Shown here piece by piece: positions 16,589 to 23,993 of a DNA stretch of 29,473 bases. The DNA is from JBHIFB01 sp046760905. Lineage in GTDB: Bacteria; Gemmatimonadota; CAZMKB01. The first letter of the stretch is position 1. Every line of letters begins with the position of its first letter. Location: NCBI GenBank assembly GCA_046760905.1, contig JBHIFB010000025.1, positions 1-29,473 of the forward strand. The letters are read 5' to 3'. The notes under the pieces are model-generated. The model was not told the origin of the DNA, did no database searches, and worked only from the letters and a program-made list of their open reading frames with translations. The position numbers and the translations under genes are program-made.

Positions 16589-16648
16589 ACATATTGTTCT
16601 CGCTCCTCCCTTTTCCTTTATGAGGCACAATGAAGAAGGGAGGACGGG

Positions 16649-18193
16649 ATGCTGAGCAGAGTTTACAGCTGTGCGATTCTTGGTATCGATGGGTACCTGG
16701 TATCTGTTGAAACCGATATAAGACCAGGTCTTCCATCCTTTTCCATCGTAGGGCTTCCCGAGTCAGCCGTGAAGGAAAGCAAGGAGAGAGTCTCCTCTGC
16801 GATCGTAAACAGCGGCTATAATATTCCCCTCAAGAGAATTACTATCAATCTCGCCCCGGCCGACATCCGCAAATCCGGTACCGGGTTTGACCTCGCCATC
16901 GCCGTAGGTATACTATCTGCCACAGGGGTTGTGAATCCTGGCCGGCTCAACAGTTACATTCTGCTCGGCGAACTCGCCCTTGATGGATCCTTGCGAAAAA
17001 TAAGAGGGGTTCTGTCCATGTCGATCGAAGCCAGAAACTCAGCTATGAAAGGCATAGTGGTTCCAACAGGAAATTGTGCTGAGGCGGCTATCGTAGAGGG
17101 GATCGAGGTGGTGGATGCAGGACATCTGGGCGATGTCGTTTCCTTCCTGAATTCCGGAACAGGCGGGTGCTTAATCAATCGGGAAGAAAAGGAATCTGTG
17201 AGGAGGGAACCAGCCTACGATGTGGACATGGCTGATATAAAGGGGCAGGAAACTGTGAAGAGGGCTATCGAGATCGCATGTGCAGGTGGTCACAACCTGC
17301 TCATGATAGGACCACCTGGCTCCGGAAAGACAATGCTCTCAAGCCGCATACCGACCATACTTCCTGCCATGACTCTTGCGGAGCAGATCGAGACAACGCG
17401 AATCCACAGTGTTGTGGGAAAGTTGCCGGATGGAATAGCACTTCTTACTGAAAGACCTTTTCGATCCCCTCATCATACTATTAGCGATATCGGTCTCGTA
17501 GGAGGTGGTAGTATACCGAGACCGGGTGAGATCAGCCTGGCTCACAATGGGGTACTCTTCCTCGATGAGCTCCCGGAGTTCAGGAGAAGTGCCCTTGAAG
17601 TTATGAGGCAGCCCCTCGAAGAAGGATATGTGAACATTGCACGAGCAAGCCTATCGACAACCTATCCTGCTAGATTCATGCTTGTTGCCGCTATGAATCC
17701 ATGTCCATGCGGTTACTTCACGGAGCCTTCCCGAACCTGCTCGTGCTCTTCCACCGATATACAGAGATACTTATCAAGAATCTCCGGACCTCTCCTGGAC
17801 AGGATTGATATTCATATCGACGTGCCTTCCGTGAGGGTAGGGGATTTACTCGCAACAGGACAAGGGGAGCAATCCGATGTTATCGGAAGGAGGGTACAGA
17901 AGGCGAGAGAGATACAGGCTCAAAGGCTGGAGAATTCATGCGGAAAGTTCTGCAACGCACACATGAGTGCGAAGGAGGCGCGCTCCTGCAGCAATCTTCA
18001 TCCTGAATCATTGACATTCCTGAGAAGAGCGATGGACAAGCTTGGTCTATCCGCTCGTGCGTTTCATCGCATCATCAAGGTGGCCAGAACGATTGCCGAC
18101 CTGGAGCATGATGAAATGGTAAAAAGCCGCCATATAGCTGAGGCGGTTCAGTACAGAACCCTTGACAGGGCACTGTGGCGTTATACATCTTAA
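16649..18193 (+). CDS. comM: ComM/YifB AAA+ helicase of natural transformation
   Basis: 514 aa, the usual full length. ComM is a hexameric cytoplasmic AAA+ helicase that drives branch migration when incoming single-stranded DNA recombines with the chromosome. The N-terminal domain (1-170) has the family's VYSCAILGIDGYLVSVE and GLPSFSIVGLPE motifs; the Mg-chelatase-type ATPase core has Walker A GPPGSGKT (221-228) and Walker B GVLFLDELPE (301-310). The conserved cysteines of NPCPCGY...CSCSS (about 350-367) follow, then a C-terminal lid with arginine-rich segments. GGGAGGACGGG gives a strong ribosome site before the ATG. larE follows 16 bp later, probably on the same message. The gene is widespread and does not by itself prove natural competence. 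Confidence 0.95.
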   Translation: MLSRVYSCAILGIDGYLVSVETDIRPGLPSFSIVGLPESAVKESKERVSSAIVNSGYNIPLKRITINLAPADIRKSGTGFDLAIAVGILSATGVVNPGRLNSYILLGELALDGSLRKIRGVLSMSIEARNSAMKGIVVPTGNCAEAAIVEGIEVVDAGHLGDVVSFLNSGTGGCLINREEKESVRREPAYDVDMADIKGQETVKRAIEIACAGGHNLLMIGPPGSGKTMLSSRIPTILPAMTLAEQIETTRIHSVVGKLPDGIALLTERPFRSPHHTISDIGLVGGGSIPRPGEISLAHNGVLFLDELPEFRRSALEVMRQPLEEGYVNIARASLSTTYPARFMLVAAMNPCPCGYFTEPSRTCSCSSTDIQRYLSRISGPLLDRIDIHIDVPSVRVGDLLATGQGEQSDVIGRRVQKAREIQAQRLENSCGKFCNAHMSAKEARSCSNLHPESLTFLRRAMDKLGLSARAFHRIIKVARTIADLEHDEMVKSRHIAEAVQYRTLDRALWRYTS

Positions 18194-18209
18194 AGTAAGG
18201 TGATTCACC

Positions 18210-19052
18210 ATGACCTATCAAAGATTGAAAGATAGAATTACCGGTTGCAAGAAAGCTTTGATTGCTTATTCCGGCGGTGTTGACAGCACCTTGCTTCTGA
18301 GGTGCTCTGTCGATGTCCTGGGCAGAGAGAATGTCGTGGCTGCCACGGCGTTATCAGAGACTTATCCGGCCCGTCAGCTCGAGGAAGCTTCGAAGATAGC
18401 AACTCTGCTGGGGGTTAGACATGTAACCTTCGAGACCGAGGAGCTCAAGATTCACGGCTTCAGGCAGAATCCCCCCGACAGGTGTTACCACTGTAAGAAG
18501 GAACTCTACCAGAAGCTGATCGAACTGGCACGAAATGAAAATTGTGACGTTGTCTTCGATGGATCAAACCTTGACGATACGGCAGATTACCGTCCAGGTC
18601 TCAAGGCTCTGGAAGAGCTCGGGATAAGGAGTCCCCTCGTTGAAGCTGGCTTCACCAAGTCCATGGTCAGAGATGTATCGAAGGACCTGGGTCTCTCAAC
18701 ATGGAACAAGCCGGCATTCGCCTGCCTCTCATCGAGGTTTCCCTATGGATCGGAGATCACTGAAGAAGCCCTTTCGATGGTCGACAGGGCAGAGGAATGT
18801 TTGCGCAGGTTAGGATTCAGGCAGATGCGGGTCAGGCATTACGGTGATCTCGCCAGGATCGAAATTGGGAAAGACGAACTCGACAAGATGCTCTCAAGCG
18901 ATGTCCGGGAGGAGGTAACACGCGCTCTCAAGAACATAGGGTACCGCTACGTCTGCCTTGACCTTGAAGGCTACAGAACGGGAAGCATGAACGAGGTACT
19001 CCCGGATCACGGGCGTGTCAGAGGCACCGACGGGACAAGTTCAGGGTTATAG
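18210..19052 (+). CDS. larE: LarE-type ATP-dependent sacrificial sulfur transferase
   Basis: 280 aa. LarE adenylates and thiolates the pyridinium dicarboxylate precursor of the nickel-pincer nucleotide cofactor of lactate racemase and related enzymes. The PP-loop SGGVDST is at 21-27; Cys172 in NKPAFACLSSRFPYG sits at the family's sacrificial-cysteine position, and DRCYHCKKELY (Cys92, Cys95) supplies two more conserved cysteines. The start is supported by AAGGTGA six bases upstream. larB, larC and larA are not in the window, so cofactor synthesis cannot be shown here. The last 46 bp overlap the 3' end of the lipoprotein gene on the other strand, a convergent overlap; the tail after 'NEVLPDHG' is probably not conserved. 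Confidence 0.9.
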   Translation: MTYQRLKDRITGCKKALIAYSGGVDSTLLLRCSVDVLGRENVVAATALSETYPARQLEEASKIATLLGVRHVTFETEELKIHGFRQNPPDRCYHCKKELYQKLIELARNENCDVVFDGSNLDDTADYRPGLKALEELGIRSPLVEAGFTKSMVRDVSKDLGLSTWNKPAFACLSSRFPYGSEITEEALSMVDRAEECLRRLGFRQMRVRHYGDLARIEIGKDELDKMLSSDVREEVTRALKNIGYRYVCLDLEGYRTGSMNEVLPDHGRVRGTDGTSSGL

Positions 19053-19840
19053 GGATCAGTCTGATATGCCCAATCGAAAATCATGTAATCACTGATCAAG
19101 TTTGTTATTCTCACCTGGGCGAAATTCCCGTCTTCTGTTTGGAGAACATAAGTGTATCCTGTATATGCAGGGAATGCCCCGTTCTGTTCATAATTGCTTC
19201 CTGGATCTGAAGGATCGGGAGCGTACGTCATATCAGCAAATGATGCGGTTGGTCCCCACATCATGATGAGAGTCGTGCGTGTTTCAGTACGGTTTCCTCC
19301 CTTTATGTACGGTGTACTCTCTGGTTCCCCTATGTAAAAGTAGAAATCCGCACTCTGGCTGTCGGCAGATATGCCTCCCTGTCCCGACAGAGCTCCTTCG
19401 AAGCTGAAGCCGGCAGTCGCTGGGGATGTGTTCGCATCAGACAGCTGTACATCGTAACCCGCGGGTCTCGGCGTGTCAAAGGTAGCGATCGAGAGTGCGC
19501 TTTCGTTTCCGCTCAAATCGAATGCACTCACCGCGTAATAGACAGTCTCACCGTTTCGGACATCAAAGTCGACGAAGTTTGTATCCGCCGTAGTCGCAGT
19601 GAGATTGAAATCACTCCCGTTGAAACTCCAGTAAACGTTATAGGCCTCGAGATCGGCTTCGGTGTTCGATCTCCAGATGAGTGTCACGTTCTCATCGCCA
19701 GTGATGGTCGTGAGACCTCTTGGAGCGCTTGGCGGGATGGAGTCAACTGGCGTAACGGGTCCCCCATCGTCTCCACAGCCTGTTGCCAGAACGAATACGC
19801 TGGCAAGCGTTACCAGGTATCCTCTTTTTTCGAGTATCAT
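19007..19840 (-). CDS. Lipoprotein with one fibronectin type III domain
   Basis: 277 aa from the ATG at 19840, chosen because a strong AAGGAGGAG lies just upstream and the product then begins with a signal peptide ending in the lipobox LATGC (Cys22); the longer frame starting at 19873 would bury that ribosome site. After a short acidic linker (GDDGGPVTPVD) comes an FN3 domain (PPSAPRGL...NVTLIWRSN...YNVYWS...YYAVSAFDLSGNES, about 35-125). The remaining 150 residues are beta-rich and unrecognised. The mature protein would be lipid-anchored in the cell envelope. Function unknown. The 3' end overlaps larE by 46 bp in convergent orientation. Confidence 0.85.
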   Translation of the reverse strand: MILEKRGYLVTLASVFVLATGCGDDGGPVTPVDSIPPSAPRGLTTITGDENVTLIWRSNTEADLEAYNVYWSFNGSDFNLTATTADTNFVDFDVRNGETVYYAVSAFDLSGNESALSIATFDTPRPAGYDVQLSDANTSPATAGFSFEGALSGQGGISADSQSADFYFYIGEPESTPYIKGGNRTETRTTLIMMWGPTASFADMTYAPDPSDPGSNYEQNGAFPAYTGYTYVLQTEDGNFAQVRITNLISDYMIFDWAYQTDPYNPELVPSVPLTRP

Positions 19841-20278
19841 GAAACTCCTCCTTGCAGTATGGAAATATGCCAATTCTCTGATTCATCAGAAAGCTCTTCT
19901 CCGTTTCTGAGCCTAGCATGTACCATGCCACAGATTCGTGCAAGGGCATCGACACTCCGAGGTTTGAAAATTTCCAGTGAAGATACTCGTGTGGATCCGT
20001 TAAGTCAAGTTGCAGCATGGGATAAGCGGTGATGACCCTTCCAAGTGCCACCGTAGTCTCAGGCTTGTGCCGTATGATTAAATGCACTGGCTTACTTAAC
20101 TCGTCCTTCATGTGTCCTATTTCAAGGACAGACCTGTCTCATTCCCTTTAATTGATGTATCGCAATTTGACTACTGCCGGTCATAGGGGAGAGCCTGGGT
20201 ACCTCGGTCTTGCTTAATATAATGAGGTCATATATATTCTCATCCTGACCAGGCACGTTTGAAAAACCGGAGGATAGA
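19841..20278. other. 438-bp intergenic region with palindromes and an uncertain minus-strand frame
   Basis: No confident gene. A minus-strand frame (start 20111, AGGA five bases upstream) encodes natural-looking sequence such as EYLHWKFSNLGVSMPLHESVAW, but to its stop at 19743 it runs 98 bp into the lipoprotein gene and over that gene's ribosome site; it may be spurious or a decayed gene. Palindromes: TCTGAT-TC-ATCAGA (19877-19890), TGTCCT...AGGACA (20113-20130), GACAG-AC-CTGTC (20127-20138). A TATAAT at 20218-20223, without a good -35 box, could serve the MerB-like gene. Confidence 0.5.
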
Positions 20279-21217
20279 TTGCCTGCAAAGAATCAGAAAA
20301 AGCAGAGTGTGAAGAGTCTTGGATCGATTCTGACTATTGTCGGAGTGGTTCTTCTCATCCTCATCATAGCGATTTACGGTGAGAGTTTGATAGACTGGTT
20401 CTCCTCCCATGTGGGAGAACAGGAAGCAATAACGTTGACGATTGAGGAAGAAGCATTCGTCGACCAGCTACTGGAAGAGTGGAGCCAGGATTTCCGGCTA
20501 ACCAGTGTCAGACAGACTGCACTGAATGAGGGATTAAAATACAACCACGATTTCCGCTACAGGATCGCAAGCTACCTGGCCGTGACGCCCTCGATCCACA
20601 GGCAGCTTCTTACCTGGAGAACTCCTACCTTCGTACTCACGAACGAAGAGAAGAGGGTGGCGAAGTATATTCTTATCAGAAACACGGGGGATTCGAGCTT
20701 GCCTTCCATGACAGAGATGAAAAAGGCTCTCGGTCTTGACGAGGATGTGATCGAGGAAGCTTTCTTCATACTTTATCAGCTTGGTTTTCTTGACAAGGAG
20801 CAGCGATTCAGGTTTCTCCCGGCCACTTACAGCCTCAATCCGAAGCACGAAGAGTATATCCCCCAGTGGTGTCTGCACTACTTCGAGATAGTCAGAGAGG
20901 ACGGTAGGAAGTTCAACGTTCAGTGTATCCTCGATGCACTCAAGATGGTATATGAAGATTTTATCGGTGAAGAAATCACTATCAATACCTATTGTCCTGA
21001 TTGTCTTCAGAGTATCCAGATCGTTGCAAGGATGGGTGAACTTGCGGAGGTCAGGCCGCCGTCAACAATAGTCCTCAAAGGTGGTACGTGCCCGACAAAC
21101 CTCGCTTTCGTAGGATCAAGTCACATGGAGCGATGGATGAAGGATAAGACAGGGATCGAGGATCGTAGAGCCCATACGCTCGAGGAGCTTCTCGAACTCA
21201 TTAAGGAAGAACGATAG
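20279..21217 (+). CDS. Membrane-anchored MerB-like (alkylmercury lyase family) protein
   Basis: 312 aa. A TTG start is indicated by GGAGG five bases upstream. One membrane helix (about 15-33) follows a lysine-rich N-terminus; then a helical stretch (50-110), a winged-helix-like part (about 120-185), and a C-terminal core resembling organomercurial lyase. MerB uses Cys96, Asp99 and Cys159 to break carbon-mercury bonds; here Cys216 and Asp219 (QCILDAL) and Cys271 (GGTCPTNLAF) have the same spacing and local context. An extra CPDC pair (239/242) lies between them. No merA, merR or mer transport gene is nearby, and MerB is normally soluble, so mercury may not be the substrate. It is 20 bp ahead of the aldehyde dehydrogenase gene and probably cotranscribed. 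The similarity is judged by eye. Confidence 0.65.
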   Translation: MPAKNQKKQSVKSLGSILTIVGVVLLILIIAIYGESLIDWFSSHVGEQEAITLTIEEEAFVDQLLEEWSQDFRLTSVRQTALNEGLKYNHDFRYRIASYLAVTPSIHRQLLTWRTPTFVLTNEEKRVAKYILIRNTGDSSLPSMTEMKKALGLDEDVIEEAFFILYQLGFLDKEQRFRFLPATYSLNPKHEEYIPQWCLHYFEIVREDGRKFNVQCILDALKMVYEDFIGEEITINTYCPDCLQSIQIVARMGELAEVRPPSTIVLKGGTCPTNLAFVGSSHMERWMKDKTGIEDRRAHTLEELLELIKEER

Positions 21218-21237
21218 ACGAATTCAGCGGGGGAAAG

Positions 21238-22785
21238 ATGAGGGGAGATTTCCAAAATGAACCGCTTTTAGATTTCACCGTGCCGGAGAACAGGGAGAGG
21301 ATGAAATCCGCACTCAGTCAGGTCAGAGCTGAGTTCGGTAAAGAGTATACAATCATCATCGGGGACGATGAAATCACAACGTCTGATAAGATTCATTCTG
21401 TAAATCCTTCGAAGAAGGGTGAAGTTGTTGGGGTGTGCCAGAGAGGAACTGTGAGGGAAGCGGAGAAGGCGATTGATGTTGCGGGCCAGGCTTTCGAATC
21501 GTGGAGGTGGAAAAGCGCCGAGGACAGGGCCCGGATACTCTTTCGTGCATCGGAGATAATGAAGGAGAGAAGGTTTGAACTAGATGCTCTGATGGTATAT
21601 GAGGTGGGCAAAAACTGGGTAGAAGCGGATGCCGACTTTGCAGAAGCCATCGATTTTCTCGAATTTTATGGGAGGGAAGCCCTCAGGTACTCGAAACCGC
21701 GGCCGCTGGTAAGAATACCTACCGAAGAGAATGAGCTCAAATACATCCCGCTCGGGATCGGCGTTGTGATACCTCCGTGGAATTTCCCTCTCGCAATACT
21801 CGTCGGAATGACCTCCGCATCGGTCGTCTCCGGCAACGCAGTTGTCCTAAAGCCATCGAGCGATTCACCGGTTATGGGTGCTGTATTCACAGAGATATTC
21901 CGTGAGGCCGGTCTTCCCGCCGGTGTGTTAAATCTCGTCACAGGCGGGGGGGGACAGATAGGGGATTATCTAATAGAGCATCCCATGACCAGATTTATCG
22001 CCTTCACGGGGTCGATGGAGGTAGGTCTCAGAATAAATGAGCTTGCAGCAAAAGCAAGACCAGGACAGATATGGATCAAACGTGTGATCGCTGAGATGGG
22101 TGGGAAGGACTCGATCATCGTCGACAATGAAGCTGAGATCGAAAAGGCAGTTGAAGGAGTAGTTACATCGGCCTTTGGATTCCAGGGACAGAAATGTTCT
22201 GCCTGTTCGAGGGCCATTGTCCATCAAGACGTGTATGATGAGGTTGTTGAGAAAATAGTCGACAGGACAAATAGAATCACAGTGGGACCGACAGAGATAC
22301 CCGAGAACTATATGGGACCCGTCATAAATGGAGTTGCCGAGGAAACGATACTCGGATACATCGAACGAGGAAGAAAGGAAGGGAATCTTCTGGTTGGTGG
22401 TGATAAGGTGTCGGATGAGGGATATTTCATCAATCCGACCGTGATCGCAGATGTCTCACCCGATGCTGTGATAGCCCAGGAAGAGATATTCGGACCAGTG
22501 CTTGCGGTTATAAAAGCCAGAGACTTCGAGGATGCTCTGACGATAGCGAACAACACTGTATATGGACTGACGGGCTCGGTTTATACTACCAACAAGGAGA
22601 AAATTGATAAAGCGAGGGACTGGTTCCACTGTGGCAATTTATACTTCAACAGGAAATGCACCGGTGCACTTGTGGGTGTCCATCCTTTCGGCGGTTTCAA
22701 CATGTCTGGAACTGATTCCAAGGCAGGTGGGCCTGATTATCTGATGCTCTTCACTCAGGCCAAGTGCATCTCTTCGGTCAGCTGA
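21238..22785 (+). CDS. pruA: L-glutamate gamma-semialdehyde (P5C) dehydrogenase, RocA/PruA type
   Basis: 515 aa, the typical length of the stand-alone enzyme. It oxidises glutamate semialdehyde, in equilibrium with 1-pyrroline-5-carboxylate, to glutamate with NAD+, the last step of proline (and arginine/ornithine) breakdown. Visible aldehyde-dehydrogenase features: PPWNFPLAI (179-187), FTGSMEVG (256-263), general base Glu286 in AEMGGKDS, nucleophile Cys320 in GQKCSACSR, and EEIFGPVL. The N-terminal FQNEPLLDF and the C-terminal HPFGGFNMSGTDSKAGGPDYL are characteristic of the P5C dehydrogenase subgroup. GGGGGAAAG precedes the ATG. No proline dehydrogenase is in the window. An inverted repeat at 22798-22824 follows. 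Confidence 0.92.
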   Translation: MRGDFQNEPLLDFTVPENRERMKSALSQVRAEFGKEYTIIIGDDEITTSDKIHSVNPSKKGEVVGVCQRGTVREAEKAIDVAGQAFESWRWKSAEDRARILFRASEIMKERRFELDALMVYEVGKNWVEADADFAEAIDFLEFYGREALRYSKPRPLVRIPTEENELKYIPLGIGVVIPPWNFPLAILVGMTSASVVSGNAVVLKPSSDSPVMGAVFTEIFREAGLPAGVLNLVTGGGGQIGDYLIEHPMTRFIAFTGSMEVGLRINELAAKARPGQIWIKRVIAEMGGKDSIIVDNEAEIEKAVEGVVTSAFGFQGQKCSACSRAIVHQDVYDEVVEKIVDRTNRITVGPTEIPENYMGPVINGVAEETILGYIERGRKEGNLLVGGDKVSDEGYFINPTVIADVSPDAVIAQEEIFGPVLAVIKARDFEDALTIANNTVYGLTGSVYTTNKEKIDKARDWFHCGNLYFNRKCTGALVGVHPFGGFNMSGTDSKAGGPDYLMLFTQAKCISSVS

Positions 22786-22797
22786 AGAGTGAGATCT

Positions 22798-22824
22798 CAT
22801 CGGGACAAATGAACTCTCCCGATG
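22798..22824 (+). terminator. Stem-loop downstream of pruA
   Basis: CATCGGGA (22798-22805) and TCCCGATG (22817-22824) pair perfectly around an 11-base loop, 13 bp past the stop codon. No T run follows, so it may stabilise the 3' end or act weakly rather than be a classical intrinsic terminator. Confidence 0.45.
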
Positions 22825-23017
22825 TTAGCATCTATGTCGAGCGGCTAACCATTACACATCGACATCCTCCTTTCCCATAAATCAACAAAAACTTCGCATC
22901 GCATATAAGTCATTAGCCAAATGATGATAGATTGTGTATGTTATGACGTGACGAAGGTTGATGGCGGTTGGATGGGGAGTTGATATTACACCACTGCACA
23001 TGAAAGCAATAAAGAAG

Positions 23018-23051
23018 TTGACTTGTGACACATATGTATTTAAATTATAAA
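23018..23051 (+). promoter_or_regulatory. AT-rich promoter for the small secreted protein
   Basis: Two overlapping sigma70-like pairs are visible: TTGACT (23018-23023)-17 bp-TAAATT (23041-23046), and TTGTGA (23023-23028)-17 bp-TATAAA (23046-23051). The first leaves the AAGG ribosome site (23053-23056) near the transcript start. Confidence 0.45.
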
Positions 23052-23065
23052 TAAGGTGTGATGAC

Positions 23066-23419
23066 ATGAAAGGCATGCTAATCATACTATTCCTTCTGCT
23101 TCTATCATATCCTTATGATCCAATTCAGCTCGCCTATCACGAGACGGGCAAAACAGTGATCAACTTCGAACCTCTGTCGACACATGATTTCGAATCCAAA
23201 ATCCTTGGATACATTCCAAAAACCTCATGCTCTGAAATTGAGTTGTTCGATGAGAACACCGACGGAGTGACGGTATACATTAGGTATGATGTGGACGGTT
23301 GGATGAACACATCAGTCGTTTCACCGACTGATGAGGACTGTCTCCACAGAATGAAAGCCGGGGAGAATGTGTCGAATCCGTGGAGGATGATGGCACATAA
23401 AATCATACTTTGCACTTGA
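23066..23419 (+). CDS. Small secreted protein of unknown function
   Basis: 117 aa, not recognised. It opens with a hydrophobic signal peptide (MKGMLIILFLLLLSYP). The mature part (about 100 aa) is acidic and polar, with three cysteines (in KTSCSEIE, EDCLHR and the C-terminal ILCT), a DENTDG turn that could bind calcium, and alternating segments such as VTVYIRYDVDGW suggesting beta structure. AAGG lies nine bases before the ATG, and a promoter-like AT-rich stretch is directly upstream. Its neighbours (pruA and a tiny basic protein) give no functional clue. It may be a real single-gene unit; coding status is supported by the signal peptide and promoter rather than by homology. Confidence 0.6.
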   Translation: MKGMLIILFLLLLSYPYDPIQLAYHETGKTVINFEPLSTHDFESKILGYIPKTSCSEIELFDENTDGVTVYIRYDVDGWMNTSVVSPTDEDCLHRMKAGENVSNPWRMMAHKIILCT

Positions 23420-23444
23420 CAAATGTGACGACATATAGTATGTT
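23416..23444 (+). promoter_or_regulatory. Promoter for the tiny basic Cys3His protein
   Basis: TTGACA (23416-23421, perfect), 17-bp spacer, TATGTT (23439-23444, four of six). It overlaps the stop codon of the preceding gene and would give a leader of about 85 nt before the ATG at 23538. Confidence 0.6.
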
Positions 23445-23537
23445 TTTTAATTAGAAATACCACTAGTTGTACGTGGTTGCCTTTGGGTTCGTTCGTGTGT
23501 CAGTTCACTCAACCCCGGCCCTTGAAAGGAGGGAGGC

Positions 23538-23705
23538 ATGGCAGTAAGAAGGACAAAGAAGAAAGCCGCGCCGAAGAGGAAAACCGCAAAGAAGGCAGCA
23601 AAGCCGAAAGCCAAACGTTGCGCTGCAAAGACAAAGGATAAAAAGCAGTGCAAGAGGCCTGCTGTCGGGAAGTCCAAATTCTGCTCCGTGCACAAGAAGA
23701 GGTAA
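23538..23705 (+). CDS. 55-aa lysine-rich protein with a Cys3His zinc-type tail (DUF5763-like)
   Basis: The frame runs from an ATG with a near-ideal AAGGAGGGAGGC ribosome site to TAA at 23703. The first half (about 27 residues) is Lys/Ala/Pro/Arg-rich, like histone H1 tails and bacterial H1-like proteins (KKKAAPKRK, AKKAAKPKAK). The second half reads RCAAKTKDKKQCKRPA-x4-KFC-x2-H: three cysteines and a histidine in the arrangement of the small DUF5763-type motif (RC..T..G.QCKR...YC..H), probably a zinc site. DNA or RNA binding is likely by charge; the role is unknown. A promoter upstream and a terminator 32 bp downstream make this a free-standing, probably strongly expressed gene. Confidence 0.8.
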   Translation: MAVRRTKKKAAPKRKTAKKAAKPKAKRCAAKTKDKKQCKRPAVGKSKFCSVHKKR

Positions 23706-23737
23706 ACTCTAAGACAAAGCAGCAACTGTTTGTCTGG

Positions 23738-23766
23738 GGGGCGCTCATTGATGGGCGCCCCTTTAT
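23738..23766 (+). terminator. Intrinsic terminator after the tiny basic gene
   Basis: GGGGCGC (23738-23744) pairs with GCGCCCC (23755-23761) around a 10-base loop, followed by TTTAT. The distance of 32 bp from the stop codon fits termination of the 55-aa gene. Confidence 0.75.
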
Positions 23767-23993
23767 ACTCCCTCTTGACACTCTCATCACTCGGCGATAT
23801 CTTTCGAGGCGATTCCGTGTTTTATTGGTCGAGTCATTACATACCATATGGCGACAGTTACCATTCCAATTAACTGATAAGTATGCAATCATCTCAAAAA
23901 ACCGTGTGCAAGGTGGACATAGGACATGTTAATCGAATTTCATTACCAGTGGAAGCGTCTAACAGTTTTGATGATTTCGTGAGAGGATAAGCC

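Noticed and set aside
19743..20111. 122-aa minus-strand protein upstream of the lipoprotein
   Set aside because: The amino-acid sequence is plausible and AGGA precedes the ATG, but it would run 98 bp into the lipoprotein gene and over its strong ribosome site. I kept it only as a note on the intergenic region.
20279..22785. Mercury-resistance operon
   Set aside because: Only the MerB-like gene is present; the neighbour is an amino-acid catabolic dehydrogenase, and merA, merR, merT and merP are absent.
23762..23993. tRNA or small RNA between the tiny basic gene and the cytochrome
   Set aside because: No cloverleaf, CCA end or T-loop motif was found, and there is no second promoter-terminator pair.
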